From positions 558,001 to 622,000 of the forward strand of contig JAVLRN010000003.1 in the NCBI GenBank assembly GCA_032821775.1: a DNA stretch of 64,000 nt. Direction: 5' to 3'. Made by a program: the position numbers and the translations under genes. Positions 33,971 to 44,639 of the stretch are shown here, piece by piece (the stretch's first letter is position 1; every line of letters starts with the position of its first letter). The notes beneath the pieces are model-generated. The model was given only the letters and a program-made list of their open reading frames with translations, had not been told where the DNA came from and made no database searches. Source of the stretch: Sanguinoderma infundibulare (Eukaryota > Basidiomycota > Agaricomycetes > Polyporales > Polyporaceae).

Positions 33971-34831
33971 ATGCAGCAGGCCTCGACCCCACCCGACAAT
34001 GTCACCATCGGTATTCTCGGTGCGTCCCCTCGATCAGTTAAACTCCTCCGCGGAATCCAGCTCACACCGCGTTTCGAACCACAGCCCTCCAAGGCGCCTT
34101 CGCCGAGCATCAGGTGATGCTGCAGAAGCTCTCGCTCAAGAGACGAGTCCTCATCGTCCTCGTCCGCCAGCAGGAGGACCTCGACAAGTGCGATGCGCTC
34201 ATCGTGCCCGGCGGAGGTGCGTCCGCATCCGTCTCAGCTCGCGCTAAACTCACTCACCTTCGATCCCACAGAATCAACCACTATCGCCCTTCTCGCGCGC
34301 TTAGCTGGGCTTCTCGAGCCCATGCGCGAGTTCCTCAAGACGAAACCCGTCTGGGGCACTTGCGCTGGCGCCATCCTCCTCGCGCGGTGGGTGGAGAACG
34401 CCAAGAAGGGCGGCCAGGAACTCCTCGGCGGTATCTCCATCGCTATCGAGCGCAACGGCTTTGGGTCCCAGGTCGAGTCCTTCGAAGCCCCACTTGAGGT
34501 CGAAGGCCTTCGCGAGTCCAACCGCCCCTTCCACGGCATCTTCATCCGTGCCCCCGTCGTTATTGCTCTCAAGCCTTCTCCGACAGACCCCCCAATCCAG
34601 ATCATCTCTCGCATATCCGCCTCTCTCCTCCCCGCCGGCCAAACCGTCGTCTCTCCCGATGAAGACGACACCGATCCCCGCGACCCTCGAACAATTGTCG
34701 CTCTCAGGCAAGGCTTGCACCTTCTCACGACCTTCCACCCAGAGCTCACCAAAGACGACCGCTTCCACGAGTACTTTGTCCGGGAGTGCGTCCTACCTAC
34801 CTTAGGCTCGCGATCGTCTTCTCCTGCATGA
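33971..34831 (+). CDS. PDX2: Pyridoxal 5'-phosphate synthase glutaminase subunit
   Basis: Glutamine amidotransferase partner (SNO/PdxT/PDX2) that supplies ammonia to the PDX1/SNZ synthase for vitamin B6 formation in the cytosol. Three exons: the start at 33971 gives 'NVTIGIL' joined across an intron to 'ALQGAFAEHQVML', the family's GILALQGAF..EH signature. Then 'CDALIVPGG' is joined to 'ESTTIALLARLAGLLEPM' across a second intron. The nucleophile Cys is in 'VWGTCAGAILLA' and the triad His/Glu in 'TTFHPELTKDDRFHEYF'. The length, about 245 residues, is slightly above the bacterial size because of an insert rich in Pro/Asp ('SPDEDDTDPRDPR'). No defect seen. Confidence 0.93.
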
Positions 34832-35337
34832 CTGTACACGCTACTGGCTCGCATAGACATAGATATAGATATGCTCCTGTACTACGTCGCTGTGCTGTGT
34901 ATAATCTTTTCATCTTGTGCTAGTACACGATGCCGGCCGCCGAGCCGACATGCCTTTCTATGTCCGCTCCATACTCGATGGACAATGGACCGGGAACATC
35001 CTCTTGCTCAAGAAGACCGCTGAGCGCAACTGGGAGGAAACAACAGATACATGCGTCACAAAGTACGTCAGAGGGGTTCATGCAGGATACGACATAAGTG
35101 CAAAAACGGGACGTAGAATACGACAACAGGATACGTACAGACAGCAATGACTGAACAGCGGGATAGCTAACTATGGAGACAGGCGTCAGGTTTGCGATGG
35201 AGGCAAGGACGGAAGGCTACACTTTATGCAACAAGGATAGCGAGCGATAGCGAAACACGACAACGCAACAATCGATACAATGGAAACCGTCCATGAGGTG
35301 TCCATGCGGTGCAAGTCAAAGCGACGACGTCGATAAG
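34832..35337. other. Intergenic, no gene seen
   Basis: It contains an imperfect 'atagat' simple repeat near 34855-34872, just after the PDX2 stop codon. No coding frame is supportable. Confidence 0.5.
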
Positions 35338-36210
35338 TTATACACAAAAGTACTCGCTCCCAGCTCCCTCCGAGCGGATGGTGAACGGCGATGCGAGTGG
35401 CTGCTCGAGCGGGGACCCGAGCACTGGGCAACCCAACGGTGATAACGGTCTCTCAGAGGGGATTCCGAGGCTCAGCGTCTGGGAGAAGCTTCGAACCAGG
35501 GCGACGCGCGTCAGACTCGATGCCGAGTTCATCCGCCCAGGCACGGCTCTCGCGCCCTCGAGAGTCGGAGAAGCGCCACCGGGAAAGTAGCCTTTGCCAA
35601 GGCCAAGAGGTGAGAGCGTCTGCGGAGATGGAGACGATTGGGCTCCGGCGGACCTGCAGTCTTCGCCCGTGCCAGGGATGCGAAGACGATTCAGGATGGG
35701 TTTCTCAGCGTTCATCGGATCGAGCAGGTATGGGGTGAGAGGCAGAGTGGGGGTCCCCACCGAGCACAATTCGTCCTTCCGCCCTTCTGCGTGCAGATGG
35801 GCCCAGGCACGAGGTGGGGGAGGCACCAGGCGCGGGATCTTCGGCGGAGTGAGGGGCGTGCGTGCAATTTGGTCGACGGGTGTGATGGGACACGTATTGT
35901 CCTTGCCGGTGGGGCGCGGGAACGAAGGGAGCGTGGGAGGTGGCATAGAAAGCCGGCATTGGAGGACCGGGATCTTGCGAGCTATCCGGCGACGCGACAT
36001 CGAGGAGCCGTTGACGATCGTGAATGTCTCCGACGGGTTGGGTTCGGTAGGCGTAATAACGATGGGAAGTAGACGGGGTGTCGGGGCTCGCGTGGTGTTG
36101 CCAGAATCTGCAGAGTTGCCTGCAAGCACAAGCGGATTAACCTCGATATATGCGCTCATGAACACGATCAAGATCAAAATGCTCACCCGCACAATCGAAG
36201 CCGAGGTCAT
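35338..36210 (-). CDS. Hypothetical protein with one N-terminal membrane segment
   Basis: Single open frame of 290 codons with an ATG at 36210. Residues about 6-22 are hydrophobic ('IVRVSILILIVFMSAYI'), a signal anchor or signal peptide. The rest is Pro/Ser/Thr-rich and apparently disordered ('PPPTLPSFPRP', 'LTPPKIPRLVPPPPRAW'). I recognise no domain. A plus-strand frame of similar length covers the same bases, so the coding strand is not certain; the N-terminal hydrophobic stretch and lack of low-complexity Arg/Gly bias favour this strand. Confidence 0.45.
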   Translation of the reverse strand: MTSASIVRVSILILIVFMSAYIEVNPLVLAGNSADSGNTTRAPTPRLLPIVITPTEPNPSETFTIVNGSSMSRRRIARKIPVLQCRLSMPPPTLPSFPRPTGKDNTCPITPVDQIARTPLTPPKIPRLVPPPPRAWAHLHAEGRKDELCSVGTPTLPLTPYLLDPMNAEKPILNRLRIPGTGEDCRSAGAQSSPSPQTLSPLGLGKGYFPGGASPTLEGARAVPGRMNSASSLTRVALVRSFSQTLSLGIPSERPLSPLGCPVLGSPLEQPLASPFTIRSEGAGSEYFCV

Positions 36211-36705
36211 GGATGGATGAGATGACTTGATAAAGCGGACAATAGCGGCCTGTCGCCTGGCGAATGTCGTTTTGGACCAGACGGGCTACCGCAAGAAGGT
36301 CGGTGGTGCGCGATACACGTCTTTCTCCGAACTTGAACGTGTCGGCGAAAACGTTCCTTTCAAAAGCTGCACGGATTCGTCAACAAAAACGATCAGAGGG
36401 TCGATTCATGCAAGTACTCACATTCTAGGAATACAGCTCGCAACCTCGTCGACAACAGCGATGTCCTGCGAGCAATCTGGAGGCGCGGCATACTGACGAC
36501 AATTAGAAACGAAGTATAGAGTAACTTATGGTCGTAACGAAGCCGTAAAACGGCCGAGCCGGCGAGGAAGGCGGAAAACACGGCGGAGACGATGGTGGTT
36601 TGAAAAGAAGTGCGGAAGACGCGTCCTGCGCCAAAGGAAGCTGGCGCTCCACCGTCGTGCACGGCGCTCGCAGAACCGCCATCGTCTCCTTCCTCGCTGT
36701 GCTCA
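36211..36705. other. Intergenic region between divergent genes
   Basis: A minus-strand frame (36737-36393) has one hydrophobic stretch near 'TTIVSAVFSAFLAGSAVL' but overlaps the promoter and 5' end of the IMPACT-family gene; I do not call it. Confidence 0.35.
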
Positions 36706-37323
36706 ATGTCCTCGACGAGTCTTGCAGCACCATACATGCGCGTTCTGGGCTCTTGCTACACCACGTCAAGGCGCTGCGGGGCACCTCTTTTCGGTCTGGC
36801 GACACGGCACTACTCGACACCAACTTGGAACGAGCCCTTGGCTGTTTCGGACGAGCTCAAGCAACACAAGTCCGCCTTCAGAGCCTACGCAACGAGGTTT
36901 CGTGCTCAGGCCAGCGACGTTGCAAACATCGCTAGTTTCATGAAGACCGAAGTTGTCCCACAGCTCCTTGCCCACATCCACGAAGTCGACCCACGGACCC
37001 GACGCGCGTCGCATGCTATGTACGCGTGGAGAATACGCCCCACATCCAAGGAACTAGCTGGCCCCAGTATTCCTCCGAACATGGTCGTCTTTGGGTCATC
37101 GAATGGCGGCGAGGCAGGGGCAGGGGAGCGTCTCGAGCGTTTGCTCGAGCTGGGCAATTGCGAGGATGTGGTCCTCGTGGTCTTCCGGTGGTACGGAGGC
37201 GTCAAGCTTGGCTCGGACCGATGGAGGTGCATTTCTTCTGTTGCGAAGGAGGCCCTCGACCGTGGGGACTTTCTTCCCGCGCGCGAGGGAGAGCGCAGTG
37301 GTAGTAGGAAGCGTGGCAGATGA
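36706..37323 (+). CDS. IMPACT/YIH1 family (UPF0029) protein, possibly mitochondrial
   Basis: The C-terminal half carries the UPF0029 signature: 'SHAMYAWRI', 'SNGGEAGAGERLERLLEL' and 'CEDVVLVVFRWYGGVKLGSDR', followed by a short basic end. The N-terminus from the first ATG at 36706 is basic, Ser/Arg-rich and lacks acidic residues up to 'TPTWNEPLAVS', compatible with a mitochondrial presequence. The RWD domain of true YIH1/IMPACT proteins, which binds GCN1, is absent, so this is the short single-domain form. Single exon, about 205 residues. The frame is open upstream to 36604, so an upstream exon is possible. Confidence 0.75.
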   Translation: MSSTSLAAPYMRVLGSCYTTSRRCGAPLFGLATRHYSTPTWNEPLAVSDELKQHKSAFRAYATRFRAQASDVANIASFMKTEVVPQLLAHIHEVDPRTRRASHAMYAWRIRPTSKELAGPSIPPNMVVFGSSNGGEAGAGERLERLLELGNCEDVVLVVFRWYGGVKLGSDRWRCISSVAKEALDRGDFLPAREGERSGSRKRGR

Positions 37324-37864
37324 GGGTTTCATGTGGTGAGTTCTTGGACGTTTTCGTCCTCCTGTTATGTATTTCCTGTCAATCACTGATTAGAAGTCCC
37401 TTGCGTGTCACTAGTCGGAACTCGTTTTGAATTCATTTCGATCCGGGATAAAAGTCCTGCCTTGTGACGGTTTGCTCCCGGTCTGTGTGAGTGTCTATGA
37501 GCGTGATAGCCACTAATGCTCACCGAAACAACCTTGTGAGTACTGACATCGCTGCTCTGAATACGTAAATTGATCAGCTTCTATCCCTCAGGAAATCACG
37601 AACCGTTTGCAGTGTTACACAGCATTGGCGGGACTTAACCTCGCCATTTGTTCAACGGTAGAGGCAAGACGCACTGGGAAATGCAAGCACGGTCTGACCA
37701 GACTACCCTACCATCTTCTCCTACTTCCTTGATGCAAAGCATCGCGAGGTATGTAGATGCGGCCTCACCCTTTCTAGCGGATATAAAACTCTAATGCCCG
37801 TTGGGATCATCGTATGTAGTGCGACTGCGACTACGATTTCCCTGGCACGTCTTGCCTTGTCCGA
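37324..37864. other. Intergenic, no gene seen
   Basis: 3' flank of the IMPACT-family gene. No open frame with a recognisable motif. Confidence 0.5.
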
Positions 37865-38475
37865 TCGCCAGGAGGTGGTGGTCATTAGTGTCCATCCAGC
37901 TGTGCGTAGCAACTGGTCCAGATGTTCGCAAGGTCGAAGGTCGCGCCCGGTTCATGACAACGCAAGCTCGCGAGTAGGAGCTCCGTGTCCTGGTGCTTCT
38001 TCGGGAAGTCGTATTGAGTGCAGAGTGTCAAGGGAAACGATCGCATTTTCACACCCTTCCCCTCTTCGGGCCATCTCCTTGTCTTCGAGAGGGTGGGCTC
38101 GACTGAATGAAGAAGGGTCCAATCGTTGTACGACTCTATTCGCTATTGCATCCCCTCGGTACGTCCCGTATTCTGTTACTTGACTTCCTGCGTGTTACGC
38201 TCGTTCAACCTTGTCAAGATCCCGAGCCAACTCCTAATAGGCGACATATTGGGGTCGAGCTTGGAGCCGAAATGTATCATTGGAGCTTCTCTGCGAAAGC
38301 AAACGCACTGGCATACTTAGCAGTATTTGCTCAATACGTGAGTGGTCCCATTAACGTCTTCAACGCCGATTGGTTGCGCTAATGTTGGGCCTCGCAATCG
38401 TGGGTAGGTCGGGATGTTAGTACGTCGATTGAACCCTGCTGCTTTGGCGATCCATCTGGTGACGTCAATACAGCG
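37865..38475 (-). repeat. Dispersed repeat, copy 2 (inverted copy of 8370-9025)
   Basis: Reverse-complement match to 8370-9025 as described there. It ends about 415 bases before the MFS start codon. Confidence 0.7.
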
Positions 38476-38890
38476 CGATATCATCGGTGACCCCGGCGTC
38501 CTGTAACAGTGGATGGCAAGTGCGTCTCCAAAACTACAGGGTGGCCGCCATGTAGTCCAACGCAGCTGTGTCTAGAGACGGTGAGTCGCAGGTATCCATG
38601 CCGGTCGGGAGACCATCGGCTGCAAGCGAGGGGACAGTATATAATCCTGCCGTCCTTTTGGAGTGCGATTGAGCATCGGCTACTTCTACCGTTCATCTTA
38701 CCCTTCTCCGGTCCCGCTTTCCACCACAGGACCATCCGCCTGTAGCCTCTCCTCACTTGCCTACTTCTTCTATTGGTACCCAGTGCCTCGGGATCTATAA
38801 CATGTAATGTTTCTCAATTCCTTGTCTACATCGACGGCCTGACCTTTCATTGTTCCAGCAAGCTGAATCCAACCCTCATTCCACGGCACC
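38476..38890. promoter_or_regulatory. Upstream region of the MFS transporter gene
   Basis: A 'gtatataatcc' TATA-like string is at about 38636-38646, some 250 bases before the start codon. It is not otherwise interpretable. Confidence 0.3.
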
Positions 38891-40949
38891 ATGTCTGAAG
38901 TGTCGCTCACATCCGGCTCGGCCATCAACTCGAAGTCCGAAGACAGTGCGACGAAGGCTGGGAGGGGGTCCGCCTTCTGGCTGGCCTTCGGCGCCATGCT
39001 CGTCGCACTCTTCCTCAGCGCACTCGACATGACTGTGATCCCCACCGCGCTCCCTACAATCATTGAACATCTCCACGGCGGCGACAAGTTCATTTGGGTT
39101 GGCTCCGCCTATTTCCTGGCAAGCACCGCCGTCCTGTTGCCTTGCAGTCGCTTTTCGGACGTCTTTGGGAGGAAGGTCGTGTTGCTCGCCAGCATCTCCA
39201 TGTTCGCGCTGGGGAGCGTCTTGGCTGGGGCCGCGCGCAACATGGACATGCTCATTGGTGCTCGAGGTCAGTAATGCAACGTGTTTTGTTCATCTTTACG
39301 AGCTATACTGAGAGAGTGTTCAAGTTGTCCAAGGAGCCGGCGGCGGTGCCATATTCTTCTTGTCCAACATCATCACTTCAGACCTGGTGTCGTTGGCGGA
39401 GCGGGGGACCTATCAAGGTTACCTTATCATGACATACAGTCTGGCTTCTGGTGTCGGGCCTATAATAGTGAGAACATTGGCGCACTACTACGAATCCGCA
39501 CTGACCAATTACGTGTAGGGCGGAGTTCTGTCCGCTAAGGCGTCCTGGCGATGGATCTTTTGTAAGTCCGACTTCCCCGATACCCAAGTCAGTTATTAAC
39601 GGCCTAATCAAGACCTCAACCTTCCATTGACGAGTGTGGCGATTCTCCTGGTCACCTTCTTCTTGCGCGTCCGCTCTCCTGAAGGATCTGTTCGGGAAAA
39701 ATTAGCTCGAATGGACTGGTTGTGCGTGTCTCGACTTGTTTCTGGTGCTGTTCGTCAACTTAACGGTGTCAATAGTGGCAACGCCCTTATGGTAGTCGGG
39801 TCGACCTTGACGCTCATAGGCCTAACGTGGGGAGGGATTCAATATCCTTGGGGCTCAGCCTACGTGCTTGCCCCACTAATAATCGGGATAGTCCTCATGG
39901 CGATATTCTTCATCTACGAGTGCATTATTGTGGCGGAACCTACGTTACCATTGGACGTCCTCAGCAACCGCACGACGCTTGCCGGGTGGGTCTCCTACCA
40001 ACTTCACATTGGTCAACGCCGCCTGACAGTTATCCAGTAACTTCGCCACATTCGTCCATGGGATAGCGAGCATGTCCGCCATCTGTGAGCACTCGCACGT
40101 AACCATTGGTGATATTTCGCTAACGCCACGTCAGATTACATGCCTATATTCTTCCAGGCCTGCAGGGGAGCGTCGCCTATACGGTCGAGCATCGACATCT
40201 TTCCCTTTGCCTTTGTTATCTCCCCGGCATCCCTCATTTGCGGCACAATCATCAAAGTGACTCAGAAGTATCGACCGATGAACCTCATTGGCTGGATCAT
40301 CGCCATCGTCGGGTTTGGCGTCCTCTCACTGCTACGGCCGAACAGTAGCCTAGGAGAGTTGGTTGGCTTTCAATTCCTGATGTCAACAGGCGTTGGGATC
40401 GTGGTACGTTACGCATGCCATAGCAATCGCTCTGAGAACGCGTCTCATGATGTGCGCAGTGGGTGTCGACAGTTTATCCCATCCTAGCGCCTCTCCCGGT
40501 ATCGAGGAATGCCGCTGCCCTGGGGTTCTTCGGGTTCTGTCGTACATTTGCACAGGTCGGTCGTATTCCAGCCTCCACTCCTTGCGTGGTAGCGCTTACA
40601 TGCGGCGTCCTAGACGTGGGGAGTGACTATCGCGGGCGTAACGTTGCAGAACCAGCTCAAGAGCAGGCTGCCGGATGCGTTCTCCGCGCAATTTCCTCAA
40701 GGCGTCGAGGTCGTATATGCTGCGATCCCCCTGATAAACACGCTCGAGGAGCCCCTTCGAACGCAAGTGCAAGACGCCTTCGCCGCGAGCTTCTCCGTCG
40801 TGTGGAAGGTCATGATAGGGTTCTGCGGTGCAGGGTTGTTATCGGTGTTTCTGCTGAAGGAAATCCCGATGGTCCAGCACGTAGACGACACTTATGGGCT
40901 CAAGGGGTCGGCGGGCACAGACGAAGACAAAGGTAACGGCCAGTCGTGA
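38891..40949 (+). CDS. MFS drug:H+ antiporter, DHA2-type
   Basis: Plasma-membrane efflux transporter of the 14-helix family. The start at 38891 gives MSEVSLTSGSAINSK. TM1 'LVALFLSALDMTVIPTALPT' is the DHA2 signature and the TM2-TM3 loop reads 'SRFSDVFGRKVVLL' (motif A). After the first intron come 'VQGAGGGAIFFLSNII' and motif C 'GVGPIIGGVLSAKASWRWIF'. 'MDWFGNALMVVGS' is created by splicing. Later exons give 'YYMPIFFQACRGASPIRS', 'VGFQFLMSTGVGIVWVSTVY' and the C-terminal 'KVMIGFCGAGLLSVFLL', ending in an acidic tail. Eight or nine short introns, all GT-AG, frame intact. An inverted copy of only the last exon is at 15060-15300. Substrate unknown. Confidence 0.9.
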
Positions 40950-41396
40950 GATGGAGGGGATATGCAGCAAAGTACCCTTTGGTACGTTTGGATTCGGATA
41001 TTCCGTACAAGATACGATGTATGTAATATGGCGCCGTACTACTACAATGTGCCCAGATACGAGGAGAATAATGGCCCGGATGTATCGCATGTGGAGGGCA
41101 TGGGACGTGGCCGTTCACAGGTTCCGATGATTGTGGATCTTTGTGGACGCTGTATGTCTTGCCGCCCGTTGCTCATCAAGCTACCAGCAACACGGCACCA
41201 TGAACAACATCAGTCACAAAGGGACTGGTACGCGTCCAGGGCAACATCGTATCAAAACCCCACTGCAGACGGATATTGTCATCCAAGTCGCTGCGAGTAT
41301 GGCGGCTCATAATGAACTGTATGTTATGTTTGGTAGTTCGCATTTAGATGATGAGCACTGACCCAAGATAATCGTGATCAGAGCGGGCTCAGATAT

Positions 41397-41630
41397 GTGC
41401 TGTTGTTGCGCCTTGGCGTGGTATACAATGCCGAACAGGAAAAGCGGGAGGAGTTGGAGAAGTTGTATCCGGAGGAGCATTGCAATTTCCTGCTAGCCAG
41501 AGACCCTGCGGGAGAGAGTGTGGAGAGTAAACAGCGCCAGCAAGGCCTGCAGTCGAGTCGTTCAATTCAAGTTACCAATTCACTACCAAATGTGGACAGA
41601 ACACAATTGCCATTCCCGCGTAGCGCTTGA
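41397..41630 (+). CDS. Conserved short ORF of unknown function, copy B
   Basis: Contains 'EQEKREELEKLYPEEHCNFL' as in copies A (25290-25752 -) and C (46046-46267 +), with one extra residue before it. It lies just beyond the 3' end of kinase-like copy B on the opposite strand, as in the other copies. Function unknown. Confidence 0.4.
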   Translation: MLLLRLGVVYNAEQEKREELEKLYPEEHCNFLLARDPAGESVESKQRQQGLQSSRSIQVTNSLPNVDRTQLPFPRSA

Positions 41631-41639
41631 TCGGGTCAC

Positions 41640-42075
41640 ACATTCTGTTCCGCTCCGTTCAGGACGCTTGCAGGATGTCGTCTCAGCGAGCTACGAAATC
41701 GAAAACGACGCGCATGGTCAAATCGGAAGATTAGCCTCGCGCTGGTCGCGCGGTGGCAAAGGTGTGGCGTTGGGTCGGTCACTATCTCCATGACACAATA
41801 CCAATACCAATACCAGGAAAAGGTGCGATGCTGAGTTAAGTTGACAAGGAACATCATGATCACCCGCCTTGGACAGCGCGAAATAGGAGAATTGTGGTAA
41901 GGAGTGGGGACTCCCAATCCGTTGAGGATTCGCTTGGCAACACTGCGACCGACAACAATGATGAGTTCCAGTTCCTAGTCTAGGGTATGGTACAGAAGGG
42001 GTAAACGAGTGCGCACACAATCGGTATTGTACATGATAACGCGGAATAACCAAACCACAACACGACGCGCCCGCA
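41640..42075. repeat. Duplicated 3' flank of the kinase-like genes (copy B)
   Basis: Matches 25065-25500 (inverted) and 46270-46650. It carries the 'aggggtaaacgagtgcgcac' string found after all three kinase-like stop codons. Non-coding. Confidence 0.7.
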
Positions 42076-44085
42076 CTACAGTCTGTCGGCCATACGATCA
42101 TCGTGCTTCGCACGAATCAGAGCATAGTCCTCCACGCCGTTCACCCACCCAGCCTTCGCAAGATGCAGCGGATACCTCACCTCGCCCTCGGCCCCAGCCC
42201 AGTCAAAGTCGAGGATCCGCGTCAACTCCCCGACGTCCACGTCCGCGTCCGCACTGTTTGCGATCAGGATGTTCGGCGGTCGGATGTCACCATGGACGAG
42301 CTTTTCGTCATGCAGGACCTTCAGTGCCGCCTTCACCTTCGCACGCACGGCCGGAGGGACCCCATCTGGATACTTGGCTCCCGCCGTCTCGCCCTCAATG
42401 TACTCCATGACCACCATCTTGCGCGGCCCCGTTCCGCCACCCGGCACCTCGTCCTCGGGCCAGATCGGGCCGTAGTACACCAGCGTGGGCGCGAGCCCCC
42501 GCTTCGCAAGCAGCCGGTGCGCCTCTTCGCCATAACGCTCGACAAACTTGACGACAAACTGCCGCTCGTCCTCGCAGCTCTTGACGAGGAACGTTACACA
42601 GGACGGGACCGCGCCCTTGAGCGGCCGCACGTACCGGAAGCGCACTCGCTGGCCGTTGAGCTGGAATGACGTCGCCAACGGGAAGAACCTGCTCGGCTTG
42701 TCGTTCTCGTCGACGACCAGCTCGCTGTAGTACTTTCTCAAGCCCGCGATGCCAAGTCTGAGAGAGCAAAACATGCGGGCGAGGGCGAGGGTGCGGTGGT
42801 CGTCGATCACGCGGCTGTGGCCGATCCACACGTAGTCCGTCAGGCGATGGACGATCGGCCGGGTGGTGAAAATCGCGCATATATATATATATCGCAGACG
42901 GCCAGCCAGGGGCCGGCGATGGCGATAATGAATGAGGGACAGAAGCACGCATGCACCAGCTCCTGCGGTTTGTTCCTGTATGAGGACAGGAAAGACATAC
43001 ATCAATCGAGACACGTACCAGGCGGTCTTGGTCGGTCCAGAATTCAACGTAGGAGAACGACCCCTGAACGGCTGGCTCTCCGCTCTGGCCAAGCTCGCCC
43101 TTCTCCTCGATGACGGCCAGTCCTGCCTTTTCTAATGGTTCGGAAGTACGATAGTAAGAGATGAAGTGGTCTGGAACGGTCTTGTTGCGGTTCATAGGTT
43201 GATCGATGACCGCACTGAGGAGTTTCTTGAGTTTGTCACGAGTTCCGGTACGAAGATTTTCGGCAGTCGTGATCTCTGAGGCGTAGGTCATGAAGCTTGC
43301 TGTCGCTCGAACGGCATCGTCAGGAACCTCCAACGCGTCGTTCTGCATGTCAGCAGCAAACTTGGCGAACACAGGATGGTAAATCTCGACCGGCGGAGCC
43401 AGATGGCTCCAGCCTTTTGTGCCGTATCGCCCGTCGAGAATGGGATGAGGACCGTCCTGATGCGTTCGGTAATTGACTGGCTGTGCGCTGACGGAAGGAG
43501 ATAATCGATTGGTGACTTCCAACGCTTTGGTGAACTCTGCGGGAGAATTAGAACTGCAAACGACCACAATGCAAGAACACGCACGGCGCTGAAGTTCCGT
43601 TAGCTCGTCGCGTGCTTCTTCTTCCTCAGTTGTCGGTGGCTTCGGAGGAGCAGGCCTGGGAGACGCCTTCAGGGCGATGAGGGCGGTTCGCCTGGCTGGA
43701 AGGTTGTCTTGTCCGCCGAACAATGTATGGACCGGGTCGTCAGAAGACTCGCCAAGGTTGTCGCAAAACGTGTTGAGGTCCCAGTTGAACTCCTTGAGCT
43801 TTGCTCCGAGTGCCTCTCGGGCCTTGTTGTTTGTCATCAAATGATAGCGAGGCTGTGGCGGAGAGTGGTCAGCATTCCAATAATCATCTCTGTAAGTAGA
43901 ATTCGGGAGCCACTGACCTTCCATAGCTGCACATGGCGGATCTCGACCTTCCGGTCCTGAGCCACGCGTTCACGGAGTTGGATCACAGTCTCGGGGCGGG
44001 GGCATGAGAAGCTGCTGACGGCAAAGTCAACTGCCCCGTACTGGACGACGGGCCATATAAACACATTGATTGTGTCATTGGCCAT
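42076..44085 (-). pseudogene. Kinase-like protein with Crinkler-like header, copy B (frameshifted)
   Basis: The header exon begins at 44085 (MANDTINVFIWPVVQYG) and ends 'VQLWK'. Exon 2 'YHLMTNNKAREALGAKLKEF' continues in an open frame through 'DPVHTLFGGQD' with no MITE, unlike copy A. Inside the segment 'GPWLAVCGAIFTT' an (AT)7 tract of 14 bases is inserted (42881-42894), shifting the frame. The downstream kinase core is then still open to 42076 in the other frame: 'FVVKFVERYGEEAHRLL', 'HGDIRPPNIL', 'ILDFDWAG'. Removing the tract would restore one frame, so the lesion looks recent. Confidence 0.85.
42881..42894. repeat. (AT)7 microsatellite inside kinase-like copy B
   Basis: 14-base dinucleotide tract absent from copies A and C at the same position; it causes the frameshift. 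Confidence 0.9.
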
Positions 44086-44639
44086 GTCAAAAGGAGAGGA
44101 GATGTGAGCGAGAAAGATGAGATGTGGTGGTCAAGGTTGAAGTTGAACACTGTAAAGCGCCCGTTGTTGAGCATTCTGTGTGGCCCTGTTTGGTCCAGCG
44201 TGCGTGGGCGCTTGTGTTACTGACCGCACCTGGCAAGACGATATCAGTGTGGGCGTTCTTTTCTTGCACACGTCACCAGGACAACTTCAAATGCATCCAA
44301 TTCACAGAATTTCGCAGCACCAATACTCAACAGTGTTTTGCGCATCAGGAAAAATCCACCTCACTCTCGAGTATTCCCAATGCTCGAGAGGGTGTGGTTT
44401 TCCAGGACCTCAGCAGTAAATTCTGAGAAGACACTCTGTATGTCAGCATGCGGGACGGACAAGATTGTAATATTCTGAGTGGAACACATGCCACACGGCT
44501 TTTCCGACAATCACAATTGCATAAATGAATGCACAGAATAGAGCTATACTATTACTAAGTACAGGACAAGACACAGCGAACACCGATGCCGACATGATAC
44601 CGTGCCAATGAAGCCTCCCTTCCAAGTTCCCGCACACCC
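44086..44639. other. Upstream flank of kinase-like copy B
   Basis: Matches the flanks of copies A and C up to the 'cttgccaggtgcggtcag' section; about 20 bases that include the MULE target site are missing here. No gene seen. Confidence 0.55.

Noticed and set aside
35594..36220. Plus-strand frame of about 208 codons opposite the hypothetical protein
   Set aside because: It is Gly/Arg-biased with no motif; the minus strand has a credible N-terminal hydrophobic segment. The choice is not certain.
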